Assembly (NCBI RefSeq): GCF_000217995.1
Contig: NC_015676.1
Location: 474,103 to 538,102, forward strand
Reading direction: 5' to 3'
Length of the DNA: 64,000 bases
Origin: Methanosalsum zhilinae DSM 4017
GTDB taxonomy: Archaea; Halobacteriota; Methanosarcinia; Methanosarcinales; Methanosarcinaceae
A model generated the notes under the pieces. It was not told where the DNA came from. It searched no databases and worked only from the letters and a program-made list of their open reading frames with translations. Made by a program: the position numbers and the translations under genes. Shown here piece after piece: positions 53,719 through 63,491 of this stretch. How positions within the stretch are numbered: the stretch's first letter is position 1; the number at the start of each line of letters is the position of its first letter.

Positions 53719-53812
53719 AATAATCATGGATCTAAGCTTTTCCTGCAGATTTTATTCCTAGATAGATCAATTCAATTTAACCGGATACTAATAAATCAAT
53801 GAGGATATGTAT

Positions 53813-54970
53813 ATGATCGATAGAAAAGAGATTATTGATATCACAAAAGATTATGATACAGAAAACATAAATGTAGGATCTGTTGCATCACATTCCGCTT
53901 TAGATATTTTTGATGGTGCTGTTGAAGAAGGGTTCAGAACTCTGGCCATCTGTCAATATGGACGGGAGAAGACATATTCTCATTATTTCAGAGCGCAAAG
54001 GGAAAGCAATGGGAAATTATGTCGTGGTGTGGTGGATGATTCCATATGTTTTGATCACTTCAGGGAAATAACAGCTTCTCAGAATCAGCAAAAACTCATT
54101 TCAGAAAACACTCTTTTTATCCCCAATCGTTCATTTACTTCTTATTGTGGAATAGAGGATATAGAAAATGATTTCAGAGTTCCGCTGGTAGGCAGCAGGA
54201 ACATGCTGAGAAGTGAGGAACGTGGTATTGACCGTGACTATTACTGGTTGCTTGAAAAAGCAAACCTTCCATATCCTGAGAGGATCGAGAATCCTGAGGA
54301 TATCGACACTCTTGTGATGGTCAAATTGCCACATGCGACTAAAAAACTTGAACGTGGTTTTTTTACTGCCGGCACATACAGGGAATATATGGAAAAGGCA
54401 GAGTCTCTTCTCAAACAGGGGACAATAACCAGAGATGATCTGGATAATGCCCGGATTGAAGAGTATATAATCGGACCTGTTTTTAATTTTGATATGTTCT
54501 ATTCTCCTATTGAAGAGAATATGAGTAAACTTGAAATACTGGGTGTTGATTGGAGATTTGAGACCAGCCTGGATGGACATGTACGACTTCCAGCTCCCCA
54601 GCAGATGAACTTATCTGAAAAGCAGCTTACTCCTGAATATACCGTCTGCGGGCACAATACTGCAACACTAAGAGAGTCTCTTCTGGAAGAGGTATTTAAC
54701 CTGAGCGAAAAGTACGTAAAGGCTTCACAGAAACATTACAAGCCTGGAATAATAGGCCCCTTCTGTCTTCAGACATGTGTTGATAAAGATCTTAATTTTT
54801 ATATTTATGATGTTGCCCCCCGTGTAGGAGGAGGTACAAACGTACATATGTCAGTAGGTCATCCATATGGGAATACTCTCTGGAGAAAGCCAATGAGCAC
54901 CGGACGTCGCCTTGCATTTGAAATAAGAAGGGCTATTGAAATGGATAAGCTTGATCAGATAGTTACCTGA
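53813..54970 (+). CDS. purP: formate-dependent 5-formaminoimidazole-4-carboxamide ribonucleotide synthetase
   Basis: ATP-grasp enzyme that formylates AICAR with free formate, the archaeal replacement of the PurH step. N-terminal ASHSALDIFDGAVEEGF, the RSFTSYCGIEDIE segment, and the ATP-grasp end part DVAPRVGGGTNVHMSVGHPYGN are clear. Length 385. ATG 53813 is chosen because GAGGAT lies seven bases before it; ATG 53807 is too close. Confidence 0.94.
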   Translation: MIDRKEIIDITKDYDTENINVGSVASHSALDIFDGAVEEGFRTLAICQYGREKTYSHYFRAQRESNGKLCRGVVDDSICFDHFREITASQNQQKLISENTLFIPNRSFTSYCGIEDIENDFRVPLVGSRNMLRSEERGIDRDYYWLLEKANLPYPERIENPEDIDTLVMVKLPHATKKLERGFFTAGTYREYMEKAESLLKQGTITRDDLDNARIEEYIIGPVFNFDMFYSPIEENMSKLEILGVDWRFETSLDGHVRLPAPQQMNLSEKQLTPEYTVCGHNTATLRESLLEEVFNLSEKYVKASQKHYKPGIIGPFCLQTCVDKDLNFYIYDVAPRVGGGTNVHMSVGHPYGNTLWRKPMSTGRRLAFEIRRAIEMDKLDQIVT

Positions 54971-55110
54971 TAATCATGCTTAGTCTGATCACCTGCTTTG
55001 CTTTTTATTTTTAATATCTCGGTCAACACCTTTTCCTGTCCTGAGTTGTATCTGGCGAAGATACCAGAAGCAAAGTGCATAAATACATTAATAGTGTAGA
55101 GTCCATTCTT

Positions 55111-55129
55111 CGAAACCACTTATATATTA
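55111..55129 (+). promoter_or_regulatory. BRE/TATA promoter for aIF2-gamma
   Basis: CGAAACCAC followed by TTATATATTA matches an archaeal BRE plus TATA box, in a 268-base gap after purP, with a leader of about 85 bases before the gene. Nothing else was seen in the gap. Confidence 0.55.
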
Positions 55130-55238
55130 TGAATAACATGATTACACAAACTTTAAAAATAAACACTGGTGTGTTATGATTGCATAGTTTATTTCATATA
55201 ATTATTTCATTTACCCAACCAGGGAGGGAAACTAAAAA

Positions 55239-56465
55239 TTGAGTCAACCTTGTGTTAATATAGGCATGGTAGGACATGTCGATCATGGAAAAACTACCTT
55301 AGTTAAAGCACTGTCCGGCGTATGGACAGATACTCACAGTGAAGAGATGAAACGTGGCATATCCATCCGCCTTGGTTATGCAGATACGACATTCAGGAAA
55401 TGTCCTGAATGCGGGTTACCAGGTGGATATACTGTTTCAAATAAGTGCGACCAATGCGAAGCAGAAACTGAAGAGGTAAGGACGGTATCTTTTGTAGATT
55501 CTCCAGGCCATGAAACTCTAATGGCCACAATGCTTTCAGGCGCAGCTATCATGGATGGAGCCATACTGGTAATCGCTGCGAACGAGGAATGTCCTCAGCC
55601 GCAGACAAAGGAACACCTGATGGCACTTAATATCATAGGTAAAAAAAATATAGTTATCGTACAGAACAAAATAGATCTTGTTTCAAGGGAGAAACTGATC
55701 GAGCATTACAAACAGATAAAGGAATTTGTGAAGGGCACAGTTGCAGAAAATGCACCAATAATCCCTATATCAGCCCAGCAGAACACAAACATAGATGCAC
55801 TGATTGCAGCTGTTGAGGATATAATACCCACACCTGTCTATAAAATGGATCGTCCTTCTCAGATGTTAATTGCCAGGTCTTTTGATATAAATAAGCCCGG
55901 TGCGCCAATTGATCGAATTGCAGGCGGAGTTGTTGGAGGAACCCTTACAGAAGGTGTTCTTCATGCTGATGATGAACTGGAGATACGTCCAGGGAGAAAG
56001 GTAGAAAGTGAAGGAACAACCAAATGGATTCCAATAACAACTCTGGTTACTGAGATATTTGCAGGCAGGCACAAAGTAAAAGAAGCAACACCAGGTGGAC
56101 TTCTGGCAGTTGGTACTAAACTTGATCCTACACTTACAAAAAGTGATACTTTAACCGGACAGGTGGCTGGTAAGCCAGGAACTCTTCCTCCGACACATCA
56201 TCAATTTACCCTTGAGCTGCATCTGCTTGAGAGGGTTGTTGGAGTAATTGACGAGGAAGATATTGGAGTTATAAAGACATCTGAACCACTTATGCTGAAT
56301 GTCGGAACTGCTACTACTGTAGGTGTTGTTTCCAGTGCCAGAGGTGATGTAGCAGAGGTCAAGCTCAAAAGACCGGTCTGCGCCAGAATCGGATCGACTG
56401 TTGCCATCAGCAGGCGTATTGGAGCAAGATGGCGACTTATAGGAATGGGAGTAATCACAGATTGA
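55239..56465 (+). CDS. translation initiation factor aIF2 gamma subunit
   Basis: GTPase subunit of aIF2, carrying Met-tRNAi to the ribosome. G1 GHVDHGKTT, a zinc-binding knuckle CPEC...CDQC (residues about 54-73), G3 DSPGH and G4 NKID are present, followed by two beta-barrel domains. 408 residues. TTG 55239 is the start, following GGAGGG at a slightly long spacing. It overlaps the PIN-domain gene. Confidence 0.96.
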   Translation: MSQPCVNIGMVGHVDHGKTTLVKALSGVWTDTHSEEMKRGISIRLGYADTTFRKCPECGLPGGYTVSNKCDQCEAETEEVRTVSFVDSPGHETLMATMLSGAAIMDGAILVIAANEECPQPQTKEHLMALNIIGKKNIVIVQNKIDLVSREKLIEHYKQIKEFVKGTVAENAPIIPISAQQNTNIDALIAAVEDIIPTPVYKMDRPSQMLIARSFDINKPGAPIDRIAGGVVGGTLTEGVLHADDELEIRPGRKVESEGTTKWIPITTLVTEIFAGRHKVKEATPGGLLAVGTKLDPTLTKSDTLTGQVAGKPGTLPPTHHQFTLELHLLERVVGVIDEEDIGVIKTSEPLMLNVGTATTVGVVSSARGDVAEVKLKRPVCARIGSTVAISRRIGARWRLIGMGVITD

Positions 56466-56827
56466 AAGTAATTATTGATACAAATGGCCTGATGATCCCT
56501 GCTCAGTTCAATGTGGATATTTTTGATGAACTTATCCGAATTGGTTATGATGATTTTATTGTCCCAAAGGCAGTAATTGAAGAACTCGAAATCTTAAATA
56601 AAAAAGCAAAAGGCACAGACCGAACTGCTGCAAAGATTGCAAAGTCGCTATCAGGAAGATGCAGGTTAGTAGATATCACCGGAAATGCAGATGATGTGAT
56701 AGAAGAACTTGCATTTGAAATGGATGCTGATGTACTGACCAATGACATCGAATTGAAGAAAAAACTTATCAGCAGAGGAATACGGGTCGTTTACCTGCGT
56801 CAGAAAAATTGCCTTGCTACAACCTGA
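56462..56827 (+). CDS. PIN-domain ribonuclease (Fcf1/VapC9-like)
   Basis: A 121-residue PIN domain. The acidic metal site is formed by VIIDTNGL at the N-terminus, a mid Glu-rich stretch (VIEELEIL), [11 protein letters not shown] and [15 protein letters not shown] 56462 overlaps the aIF2-gamma stop and has GGGAG upstream. In archaea this gene regularly lies between aIF2-gamma and rpoE1, suggesting a housekeeping role in rRNA or translation rather than a toxin; no antitoxin gene is adjacent. Confidence 0.87.
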   Translation: MKVIIDTNGLMIPAQFNVDIFDELIRIGYDDFIVPKAVIEELEILNKKAKGTDRTAAKIAKSLSGRCRLVDITGNADDVIEELAFEMDADVLTNDIELKKKLISRGIRVVYLRQKNCLATT

Positions 56828-56905
56828 TACATGTAAGCCAACCTCAAAATTGAAATATCAATACAGAATTAATTCAGAAATATTAAACTTGCTGGAGAAG
56901 AACCG

Positions 56906-57472
56906 ATGTATAAGAGGATGAAACTTATCGATACTGTTCGCATCGCACCGGACCTACTGGGTGAAGATGTCAAAAAATGCGTAAAAAACGAACTAAAGAA
57001 GAACCTGGAAGGCAGAGTCGATAAAAAAATCGGTGCCATAGTAGCTGTTACAAATGTGGAAAAGATTGGTGAAGGCCATATCCTGGTAGGTGATGGGGCA
57101 ATATACTATGATGTCACCTTTGAAGCCATTACATTTTTACCACAGATACAGGAGGTAATTGAAGGACAGGTTGTTGAGATTGTTGAATTTGGAGCCTTTG
57201 TGAGCATTGGGCCAATGGATGGATTGCTGCATGTCAGCCAGATTACTGATGAATTCATGTCATATGATGGAAAGAATGGCAGACTGATCAGTAAGAATAG
57301 TGGTAAGGCTCTTTCAGAAGGGGACCGCATACGTGGTCGCATTGTGGCTGTAAGTATCAATGAAAGGGAACCACGAGATAGCAAAATAGGTCTTACTATG
57401 CGTCAACATTCACTGGGCAAGTATGAATGGCTTGAGGAAGAGAGAAATAAGAATTTGAATAAGAAAGAGTGA
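56906..57472 (+). CDS. rpo7: DNA-directed RNA polymerase subunit Rpo7 (E')
   Basis: Stalk subunit that with Rpo4 contacts nascent RNA and aids promoter opening. N-terminal Rpb7 domain (residues 1-80) and an S1 domain (about 82-165, VVEIVEFGAFVSIGPMDGLLHVSQI). ATG 56906 with GGAG eight bases before. Start of the conserved archaeal run rpo7-spt4-DUF359-S24e-S27ae. Confidence 0.95.
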   Translation: MYKRMKLIDTVRIAPDLLGEDVKKCVKNELKKNLEGRVDKKIGAIVAVTNVEKIGEGHILVGDGAIYYDVTFEAITFLPQIQEVIEGQVVEIVEFGAFVSIGPMDGLLHVSQITDEFMSYDGKNGRLISKNSGKALSEGDRIRGRIVAVSINEREPRDSKIGLTMRQHSLGKYEWLEEERNKNLNKKE

Positions 57473-57496
57473 ACCTAACATAACTGGAGAAATAAT

Positions 57497-57682
57497 ATGG
57501 CCGAAATGGTATGCAGAGAGTGTCACAGAATACTGAAGGGACAAACCTGTCCGGTATGTGGTTCTGGTAATCTCAGCTCAGACTGGAGTGGCATGGTTAT
57601 AATAATCGATCCCAAGCGATCCGAAATTGCAAAAAAGATTGGAATAGAAACTCCTGACAGGTATGCATTGAAGGTGCGATAA
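57497..57682 (+). CDS. spt4: transcription elongation factor Spt4 (RNA polymerase subunit E'')
   Basis: A 61-residue zinc-ribbon protein that dimerises with Spt5 on elongating RNA polymerase. Zinc ligands are in CRECHR and CPVCGSGNL. Start ATG 57497 follows GGAG. The stop is one base before the start of the next gene. Confidence 0.94.
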   Translation: MAEMVCRECHRILKGQTCPVCGSGNLSSDWSGMVIIIDPKRSEIAKKIGIETPDRYALKVR

Positions 57683-57683
57683 T

Positions 57684-58268
57684 TTGGGTGAAAAGATCAT
57701 ACTGCCACCAGAATTCCGCCCTCTTCTTAGAGTACCATTTGGAACTCTTTTTACCGGTGATGGCAGGGACACAATCCAGAAAGTACTGGAATGTATGGGA
57801 AATCCCACAAAACTTATATCTGTAGGAGATGTTACTACATTTCATTTACTCGATTCAGGTATTATACCTGATATCTGTATAGTTGATGACAGAACAAAAC
57901 GAGAACCTGCTTCAGAGAAAGTTGTAAGTGGAACCCGCCATACAGGATTTAAAGAAATCACGGTAACCAATCCTGCCGGAATCATAACCGAAGATTTAAT
58001 AAATGTTATTAATTATGCATTTGAATCTGATCAAAACATCCGAATATTCGTATATGGTGAAGAGGATCTTGCGGCTCTACCCTCAATATTGATGGCCCCT
58101 ATCTGTTCGGTAGTACTCTATGGTCAGCCCGGTGAAGGTATAGTTATGGTCAAGATTACCCGGCCCAAAAAAATTGAAATTCAGAAGTTGATAGATTCTA
58201 TTATTGAACAACCAGAAAATAAAGATAAGTTGCATAGTAATATTTGGAGGAAACTGAATGGACATTAG
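57684..58268 (+). CDS. GTP-dependent dephospho-CoA kinase (DUF359), UAG-terminated
   Basis: Archaeal enzyme for the last step of coenzyme A synthesis, using GTP. The family pattern is clear: [36 protein letters not shown] and [12 protein letters not shown]. 194 residues. TTG 57684 follows AAGGTG at seven bases. The gene ends with TAG (58266-58268), the only such stop among the genes in this window, and a TAA follows after one more codon, so readthrough would add just pyrrolysine and His. Confidence 0.92.
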   Translation: MGEKIILPPEFRPLLRVPFGTLFTGDGRDTIQKVLECMGNPTKLISVGDVTTFHLLDSGIIPDICIVDDRTKREPASEKVVSGTRHTGFKEITVTNPAGIITEDLINVINYAFESDQNIRIFVYGEEDLAALPSILMAPICSVVLYGQPGEGIVMVKITRPKKIEIQKLIDSIIEQPENKDKLHSNIWRKLNGH

Positions 58269-58569
58269 CATTAAAGAGGATAAGAATAATGCGCTTTTAC
58301 ACAGGCGAGAATTGAATTTCGTAGCTTCATATGACGGCGCAACCCCTAAAAGAATCGATGTGAGAAACAAACTTGCTGCCATGCTCAATATTGATTCTGA
58401 ACTGGTGGTAATTCAGAGTATAACCAACATGTTTGGAAAACAGGAAGCTTCAGGATATGCAAAAGTCTATGAAGATGCAGATTATATGAAGAAAATCGAA
58501 AGTAAACATATTTTAAACCGAAATACCGTGCCTGAAGAAGCAGAAGCTGGAGAGGCAGGTTCTGAATAA
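58258..58569 (+). CDS. rps24e: ribosomal protein S24e
   Basis: A 103-residue small-subunit protein with typical segments [27 protein letters not shown] and GYAKVYED. Its ATG at 58258, preceded by GGAGGAA, lies inside the end of the dephospho-CoA kinase gene. The C-terminus is acidic ([11 protein letters not shown]). Confidence 0.96.
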   Translation: MDISIKEDKNNALLHRRELNFVASYDGATPKRIDVRNKLAAMLNIDSELVVIQSITNMFGKQEASGYAKVYEDADYMKKIESKHILNRNTVPEEAEAGEAGSE

Positions 58570-58579
58570 GGTGTTTTTA

Positions 58580-58729
58580 ATGTCAGTCAAGAACTATTAT
58601 AAAGTAAGTGGCGAAAGCATAGAAAGGCTCAGACAGTTCTGTCCAAGATGCGGTCAGGGTGTATTCCTGGCAGAACACAAGAACAGACTCACCTGTGGTA
58701 AATGCGGTTATACAGAATTTAAAAAGTGA
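58580..58729 (+). CDS. rps27ae: ribosomal protein S27ae
   Basis: A 49-residue zinc-ribbon ribosomal protein: KNYYKVSG at the start, [16 protein letters not shown] and CGKCGYTEF. It follows S24e by ten bases in the classic archaeal pair and ends with TGA 58727-58729. Confidence 0.96.
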   Translation: MSVKNYYKVSGESIERLRQFCPRCGQGVFLAEHKNRLTCGKCGYTEFKK

Positions 58730-58741
58730 ATTTTGAAATTT

Positions 58742-58774
58742 TGCATCACGGATGTAGATTTTGTGATGCATTTT
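58742..58774 (+). terminator. hairpin terminator after S27ae
   Basis: TGCATCAC (58742-58749) pairs with GTGATGCA (58763-58770), followed by TTTTC. It lies 12 bases after the last ribosomal protein gene of the cluster. Confidence 0.55.
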
Positions 58775-58925
58775 CAATTATTTCTATTTTGCCTTCATGA
58801 TCAATTCTAAATATGCTTTGATCCCTACTTATGTTATTTGAGTCATCAAACGGTATATTTAATGCAAAGTAATAAATACGTGCATATACAGGTTGACATT
58901 AATAATGTAAAAACGGAGTTCTGAG

Positions 58926-59336
58926 TTGATCGGAAAATATACTTTATTTTCTCTGATTGTATTTCTTGTACTGCTTTGCATTTTTACAGCTACAGCTATA
59001 ACTGTTGAAAGACTTGTCTAGGAATCATCAGGTACCGGCTCATCTGGTTCCGGAGGGGGTACATCAGAGGAATTTGATAACATCCAGCTTATGGATGTTT
59101 CAAGAGTTTTTGTAGTCAGGGATGCAGATGTAGCTTTCAATTATTTCCGACCTGGAAATGTGATCATTAGTGTGGGTACGGTCACTGACCAGTGCAGGCC
59201 AGATTACAGCAACTGTAGAAATTCTAAATTATAAATCAAATCTTGCAAAAATGATCCCGAAGGAATTGTATACCAGTATGTGAATATCTGGGTTGGAAAC
59301 CATGGTTATTCAGGATATATCAGGAAAAGACGCTAA
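58926..59336 (+). pseudogene. decayed PGF-pre-PGF-type surface protein gene with in-frame UAG and two frameshifts
   Basis: From TTG 58926 a secreted-protein start is readable: a hydrophobic signal-like segment (LIVFLVLLCIFTATAITV), then TAG at 59022-59024, then a Gly/Ser-rich linker and a domain resembling methanogen PGF-pre-PGF surface proteins (VSRVFVVRDADV). About 80 codons later the frame shifts to SAGQITATVEILNYKSNLAK, and shifts again to EGIVYQYVNIWVGNHGYSG, ending at TAA 59334-59336. Two frameshifts and loss of the rest of such large proteins indicate a remnant. The family call is from pattern memory. Confidence 0.6.
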
Positions 59337-59386
59337 ATATACTTTGACAAATATGAAATATATGATCATAAAAGGAGAACTATTGA

Positions 59387-60985
59387 TTGAGTACCGTTGT
59401 TCTTGGAATTGAAGGGACTGCATGGAATCTTAGTGCTGCCCTTGTTAATGAAAGCGATGTTATAGCTGAGATAACCCAGACGTATAAGCCTGAGAAAGGT
59501 GGAATACATCCACGTGAAGCTGCCCAGCATCATGCAAAACATGCTTCATCAGTTATTGAACGGTTGCTGGAGAAGGGTAAAATGGAAGGTGTCCGTATAA
59601 ATGATATTTCTGGGATCGCATTTTCACAGGGTCCTGGACTTGGACAGTGTCTTAGAACGGTTGCAACTGCAGCTCGTGCCCTTTCAATATCTTTGAATGT
59701 TCCACTTATTGGTGTAAATCACTGTATTGCTCATATTGAGGTTGGCAGGTGGAAGACTCCCTGTGAGGATCCTGTTGTTCTTTATGTAAGCGGTGCCAAT
59801 TCTCAGGTTTTAGGATATCGTGGAGGTCGATACAGGATATTTGGAGAAACACTGGATATTGGTATTGGTAATGCGCTGGACAAGTTTGCACGAAATGTAA
59901 ATCTGAGTCATCCAGGCGGGCCAAAGATAGAAGAATATGCAAATCTTTCAGATAACTATATCTCAATGCCCTATGTGGTCAAGGGGATGGATTTTTCATT
60001 TTCCGGGATATCAACAGCTGCAACAGATGCCCTCAGCAGAGCGCCGCTCGAAGATGTTTGCTATTCTCTACAGGAAACTGCATTTGCCATGCTTGTGGAG
60101 GTAAGTGAGCGTGCACTTGCACATACTGGTAAAAATGAGCTACTCCTGGCAGGAGGTGTTGGTGCCAATATGCGGCTTCGTGAAATGCTCAATACCATGT
60201 GTGAGGAGAGGGGAGTAAAATTCTATGTGCCAGAAAAAAGATTTATGGGAGATAATGGTGCAATGATCGCATACACCGGACTCCTGATGCTGAAATCAGG
60301 GATCACTACGCCCCTGGATAAATCTCATGTGAATCCAAATTTCAGACCGGATACTGTAGATGTTAGATGGGTCGAAGAAGCTGGGGATAATGATCTACAT
60401 ATGGTTAAAGGGCCTGCATCCGGTGCTGAGGCTCTTGTAAGACTTGAGGATAATTATATTATCAAGGAAAGGATTCCTAAAAAATATCGTCTTCCTGTCC
60501 TGGATGAACGAATACGCCAGGAGAGAACACGTGCAGAAGCTCGCTTGATTTCTGAAGCCCGAAGATGTGGTGTACCTACTCCTATTATTCGTGATATTCA
60601 GAACTTTAGCATTAAAATGGAATATATAGAAGGTACAATGCTGAAGCATGTGATAGATTGCAGACTTGCAGAAAAAGCGGGCGAGATCATAGGTAAAATG
60701 CATGAATGTGGAATCATACACGGTGATCTGACCACTTCAAACATATTGTTTCACGAGGAAAAAAACAGACTGTATATTATTGATTTCGGGTTAGCTTATA
60801 TAAATCCGGGAATTGAGGCTAAAGGTGTTGATGTGCATGTATTGTTCCAGACATTTGAAAGTACACATGATAATCATGAAAGTCTGATCCGTTCATTTTG
60901 CAGGGGCTACAGAAAAACCTGCAGCCATGCAGAGAAAATTATTTCAAGAGTAAGTGAAATTAAGAAGAGGGGAAGATATGCGTAA
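59387..60985 (+). CDS. Kae1-Bud32 fusion, KEOPS complex tRNA threonylcarbamoyl transferase and kinase
   Basis: Bifunctional protein of 532 residues making the t6A modification at tRNA position 37. The Kae1 part (residues 1 to about 325) has the metal-binding HCIAH, VSGANSQV, GGVGANMRL and GDNGAMIAYTG. The Bud32 kinase part has HGDLTTSNIL and DFGLAY. Fusion is usual in euryarchaea such as Methanosarcina and Methanocaldococcus. TTG 59387 follows AAAGGAG. It overlaps the next gene by eight bases. Confidence 0.95.
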   Translation: MSTVVLGIEGTAWNLSAALVNESDVIAEITQTYKPEKGGIHPREAAQHHAKHASSVIERLLEKGKMEGVRINDISGIAFSQGPGLGQCLRTVATAARALSISLNVPLIGVNHCIAHIEVGRWKTPCEDPVVLYVSGANSQVLGYRGGRYRIFGETLDIGIGNALDKFARNVNLSHPGGPKIEEYANLSDNYISMPYVVKGMDFSFSGISTAATDALSRAPLEDVCYSLQETAFAMLVEVSERALAHTGKNELLLAGGVGANMRLREMLNTMCEERGVKFYVPEKRFMGDNGAMIAYTGLLMLKSGITTPLDKSHVNPNFRPDTVDVRWVEEAGDNDLHMVKGPASGAEALVRLEDNYIIKERIPKKYRLPVLDERIRQERTRAEARLISEARRCGVPTPIIRDIQNFSIKMEYIEGTMLKHVIDCRLAEKAGEIIGKMHECGIIHGDLTTSNILFHEEKNRLYIIDFGLAYINPGIEAKGVDVHVLFQTFESTHDNHESLIRSFCRGYRKTCSHAEKIISRVSEIKKRGRYA

Positions 60986-61523
60986 GATAGTTTTTGTTAC
61001 AGGAAATAAAGGCAAATATCTTGAAGTGAAAGAAATTTTTTCAGTCAAGAACATAGAAGTGATCCAGAATACTGACGGATATCCTGAATTACAGTATGAT
61101 GATCTTGAACCAATTGCTGCCTATGGGGCAAAATGGGCTGCTGAACAGTTTAAGATGCCTGTAATGGTGGATGATTCCGGGCTCTTCATTGACACTCTTA
61201 ATGGTTTCCCGGGTCCGTATTCTGCTTTTGTGGAAAAGCATCTGGGAAATCTAGGAATTCTGAAATTGATGGAGAATGAAAAGAACAGAAAAGCAGCATT
61301 CAAATCTGTCATTGGATACTGTGAACCTGGTATTGAATCAACGGTATTTACAGGGAGTGTTGAAGGTCAGATAGCTCATGAAGAACGTGGAAATGAGGGT
61401 TTTGGTTTTGATCCCATATTTGAATATAAGGGAAGAACGTTTGCTGAAATGGGTAATGAGGAAAAGAATTTAGTATCTCATAGAAGAAGGGCACTGGACA
61501 AGTTCTATGAATGGTTAGACTGA
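60978..61523 (+). CDS. XTP/dITP diphosphatase (non-canonical purine NTP pyrophosphatase)
   Basis: House-cleaning hydrolase (RdgB/HAM1 family), 181 residues: VTGNKGKYLEVKEI at the start, the catalytic acidic segment MVDDSGLFIDTLNGFPGPYS, and GFGFDPIFEY. ATG 60978 with GAGGGG upstream overlaps the Kae1-Bud32 stop. The longer frame to 60954 lies within that gene. Confidence 0.94.
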   Translation: MRKIVFVTGNKGKYLEVKEIFSVKNIEVIQNTDGYPELQYDDLEPIAAYGAKWAAEQFKMPVMVDDSGLFIDTLNGFPGPYSAFVEKHLGNLGILKLMENEKNRKAAFKSVIGYCEPGIESTVFTGSVEGQIAHEERGNEGFGFDPIFEYKGRTFAEMGNEEKNLVSHRRRALDKFYEWLD

Positions 61524-61542
61524 TACATTCCAGGAGGTATCT

Positions 61543-62129
61543 TTGTCGGAAAACTTTCTTTATTTTTCCACGATTGCAGGGGTATTGATACAGTTCCCCT
61601 CAAACTCATTATATACATCTCAATTGCTGCAGTTGTTATGACAATGGTGGCAGTATCCTGGAGTAATGTAGCTCCTGTTGTAGAAGAGATCAAAATCGAT
61701 CGCGAGATATCTGTTGCAGCACTTGAAATTGAATCGATTCAGAACAAAATTGCAAGGGATCTCAGTGATCCTCGCTATTCTGATGGTTCCATATGTGTCA
61801 TTGAACTTGATTTTCCCGAGAAGGTGAGATATGTAGGGCTTGGAGTGGATCCTGACCCCAGAAATTGTGGAAATATTGATGGGGAATGGTTAATTCTGAA
61901 CAGTACGATTGTCTATGCTCTTGAAAACGGTGCTAAAAAGAAAATATTCCTAAAAACTGATGATGTTCAGTTCAGACCAGGTTTTCTAAATAAAAATGGA
62001 GAATGGGTTCTTGATTCGGATGGCTCATCACGTAACCATGATATGGGAGTAGTTATTGAAAATCCTTCTGGAAAGTATTATTTTGAACTGGTTTTTACCA
62101 ACAGGACATATACAATGGCACGGTTTTAA
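61543..62129 (+). CDS. archaeal type IV pilin-like secreted protein with an apparent N-terminal frameshift
   Basis: The main frame gives a basic N-terminus with RGIDTVPLKLIIYISIAAVV followed by a soluble domain ending at TAA 62127-62129; this looks like a class III pilin signal followed by a hydrophobic helix. The only ATG (61638) lies inside that helix. AGGAGGT (61532-61538) points to TTG 61543, which reads MSENFLYF in another frame. One added T in the run near 61561-61566 would join both frames as MSENFLYFFHDCRGID. Alternatively initiation is at a non-standard codon (ATC 61539 or GTC 61545). It could supply a subunit for the pilus modules. Confidence 0.6.
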
Positions 62130-62174
62130 TGATAAATAGGCTGAACTGCGATTCCTTCTACCTTATCAACACGA

Positions 62175-62792
62175 TCAGTATTCCATCAAAATGGCTCGCA
62201 CAGGAGCACCGTCACATCCACTTATCTTCATGGGCAGGGCAATAAAAAAATATATTCCTTCTTCTACTTCTGCCAAATTCAGAGATTCAATGATGTAAAT
62301 ATTATTTTTTAGCAAAAGCTGGTGAACATCCATTGAATTTGAAATATCCACAGACATGCAGCTGGTGCCAATTATCCTGAAATCCTGATGTACTATCCAT
62401 TCCCATGTATCTATGTCAATTGATATTGTTGGACAATTATTTCCCGAATTTAACAGGAGTATTTCAGGAGTTGAGGAGTGGTCAAAACCCTGCAGTTTTT
62501 CATGAAGAATCCTGGAATTGACTGGTTTATTTTCATATGAGGATATGTCCAGTACTGCAGCTTCTCCAATAAGCTCTTCAAGCAATATGTCGTCAGTTGA
62601 GCCTCCTTCAGGAAACACATGTGAGGGTACGTCAATGTGTGTTCCTGTGTGACTTCCAATAAATATACTGGATATTTTGAAACCATCTGATTCTATTGAA
62701 GTGATGGGTTCAATAGCAGGTTCAGGATCACCCGGATATACAGGAGTGGAATTTGAAATTGGAGTGGAAATATCTATTATTTTTCTTTTCAT
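62175..62792 (-). CDS. cyclase/kynurenine formamidase-family hydrolase
   Basis: A 205-residue metal-dependent hydrolase with the family motif HTGTHIDVPSH near residue 48 and PVYPGDPEP near the N-terminus. The family cleaves N-formyl or cyclic amides; a tryptophan breakdown role is not implied here. ATG 62792 has only a weak GTGA before it. Confidence 0.87.
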   Translation of the reverse strand: MKRKIIDISTPISNSTPVYPGDPEPAIEPITSIESDGFKISSIFIGSHTGTHIDVPSHVFPEGGSTDDILLEELIGEAAVLDISSYENKPVNSRILHEKLQGFDHSSTPEILLLNSGNNCPTISIDIDTWEWIVHQDFRIIGTSCMSVDISNSMDVHQLLLKNNIYIIESLNLAEVEEGIYFFIALPMKISGCDGAPVRAILMEY

Positions 62793-62846
62793 GAATTCAC
62801 TTGTTATGTGTATTTTTGTGATCTACAATGTAAGCTCAGGTGCCTT

Positions 62847-63491
62847 TCATCTTTTCCTGATAAAGCGTTTTGAATTGGCAAGTACTTTTTCGGCTTCCCT
62901 TTCTGTAAGGCCTGAACCCATAGCTATCATTTTCGCCTGATTGGATGTGATCAGGTCCCCGGGTGCATGTGCATCGGTGTTAACTACCAGCTCAGCTCCT
63001 GTTTCCTTACCAATTCTTGCAACATGTCCATTGGTTTTGTTATGTCCGTTCCTGGAAGTTATTTCCAGACATATCCCGTTATCTGCTGCTTTTTGTGCAT
63101 CTTCTGCAGTGATCAGTCCCGGGTGGGACAGGATATCAACGTCGGGGATATTAACGACTGCAGAGTTTGTTCCAGGTGCAACCGGTTCTGAAATAGTTTC
63201 ACCATGAACCACCACGATTTCAGCACCAAGTTGTCTGGCCATTCGTACCATTGGAGCAATTTTGGAGGGTGGGATGTGTGTCAGCTCAACGCCAACCAGT
63301 ATGTCAATGTCCATTACATCCTCCAGATAACGTGCTTTTTCTGCAGCTGATATTACCTGTTCAATATTGGAATAGTCCGTATGATCTGTTAATGCTATGG
63401 CAGTGTATCCTTTTATCTGGGCTCTTCTTATAAGTTCGCTTGGGATAAGCTCCCCGTCACTGAAAACTGTATGGGTGTGCAGATCTATCAT
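62847..63491 (-). CDS. PHP-domain histidinol-phosphatase-like protein
   Basis: A 214-residue PHP hydrolase with DLHTHTVFSDGEL, ALTDHTD, GVELTH, VVVHGET, ILSHPG and VNTDAHAPGDL, so all metal-binding positions are present. Start ATG 63491 follows AGGTGA; the frame upstream to 63596 is not conserved. It is related to PHP family histidinol phosphatases but could act on another phosphoester. Confidence 0.85.
   Translation of the reverse strand: MIDLHTHTVFSDGELIPSELIRRAQIKGYTAIALTDHTDYSNIEQVISAAEKARYLEDVMDIDILVGVELTHIPPSKIAPMVRMARQLGAEIVVVHGETISEPVAPGTNSAVVNIPDVDILSHPGLITAEDAQKAADNGICLEITSRNGHNKTNGHVARIGKETGAELVVNTDAHAPGDLITSNQAKMIAMGSGLTEREAEKVLANSKRFIRKR

Noticed and set aside
56462-56827. PIN-domain gene as a VapC toxin of a toxin-antitoxin pair
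   Set aside because: No antitoxin gene is adjacent; the conserved place between aIF2-gamma and rpo7 points to a housekeeping nuclease.
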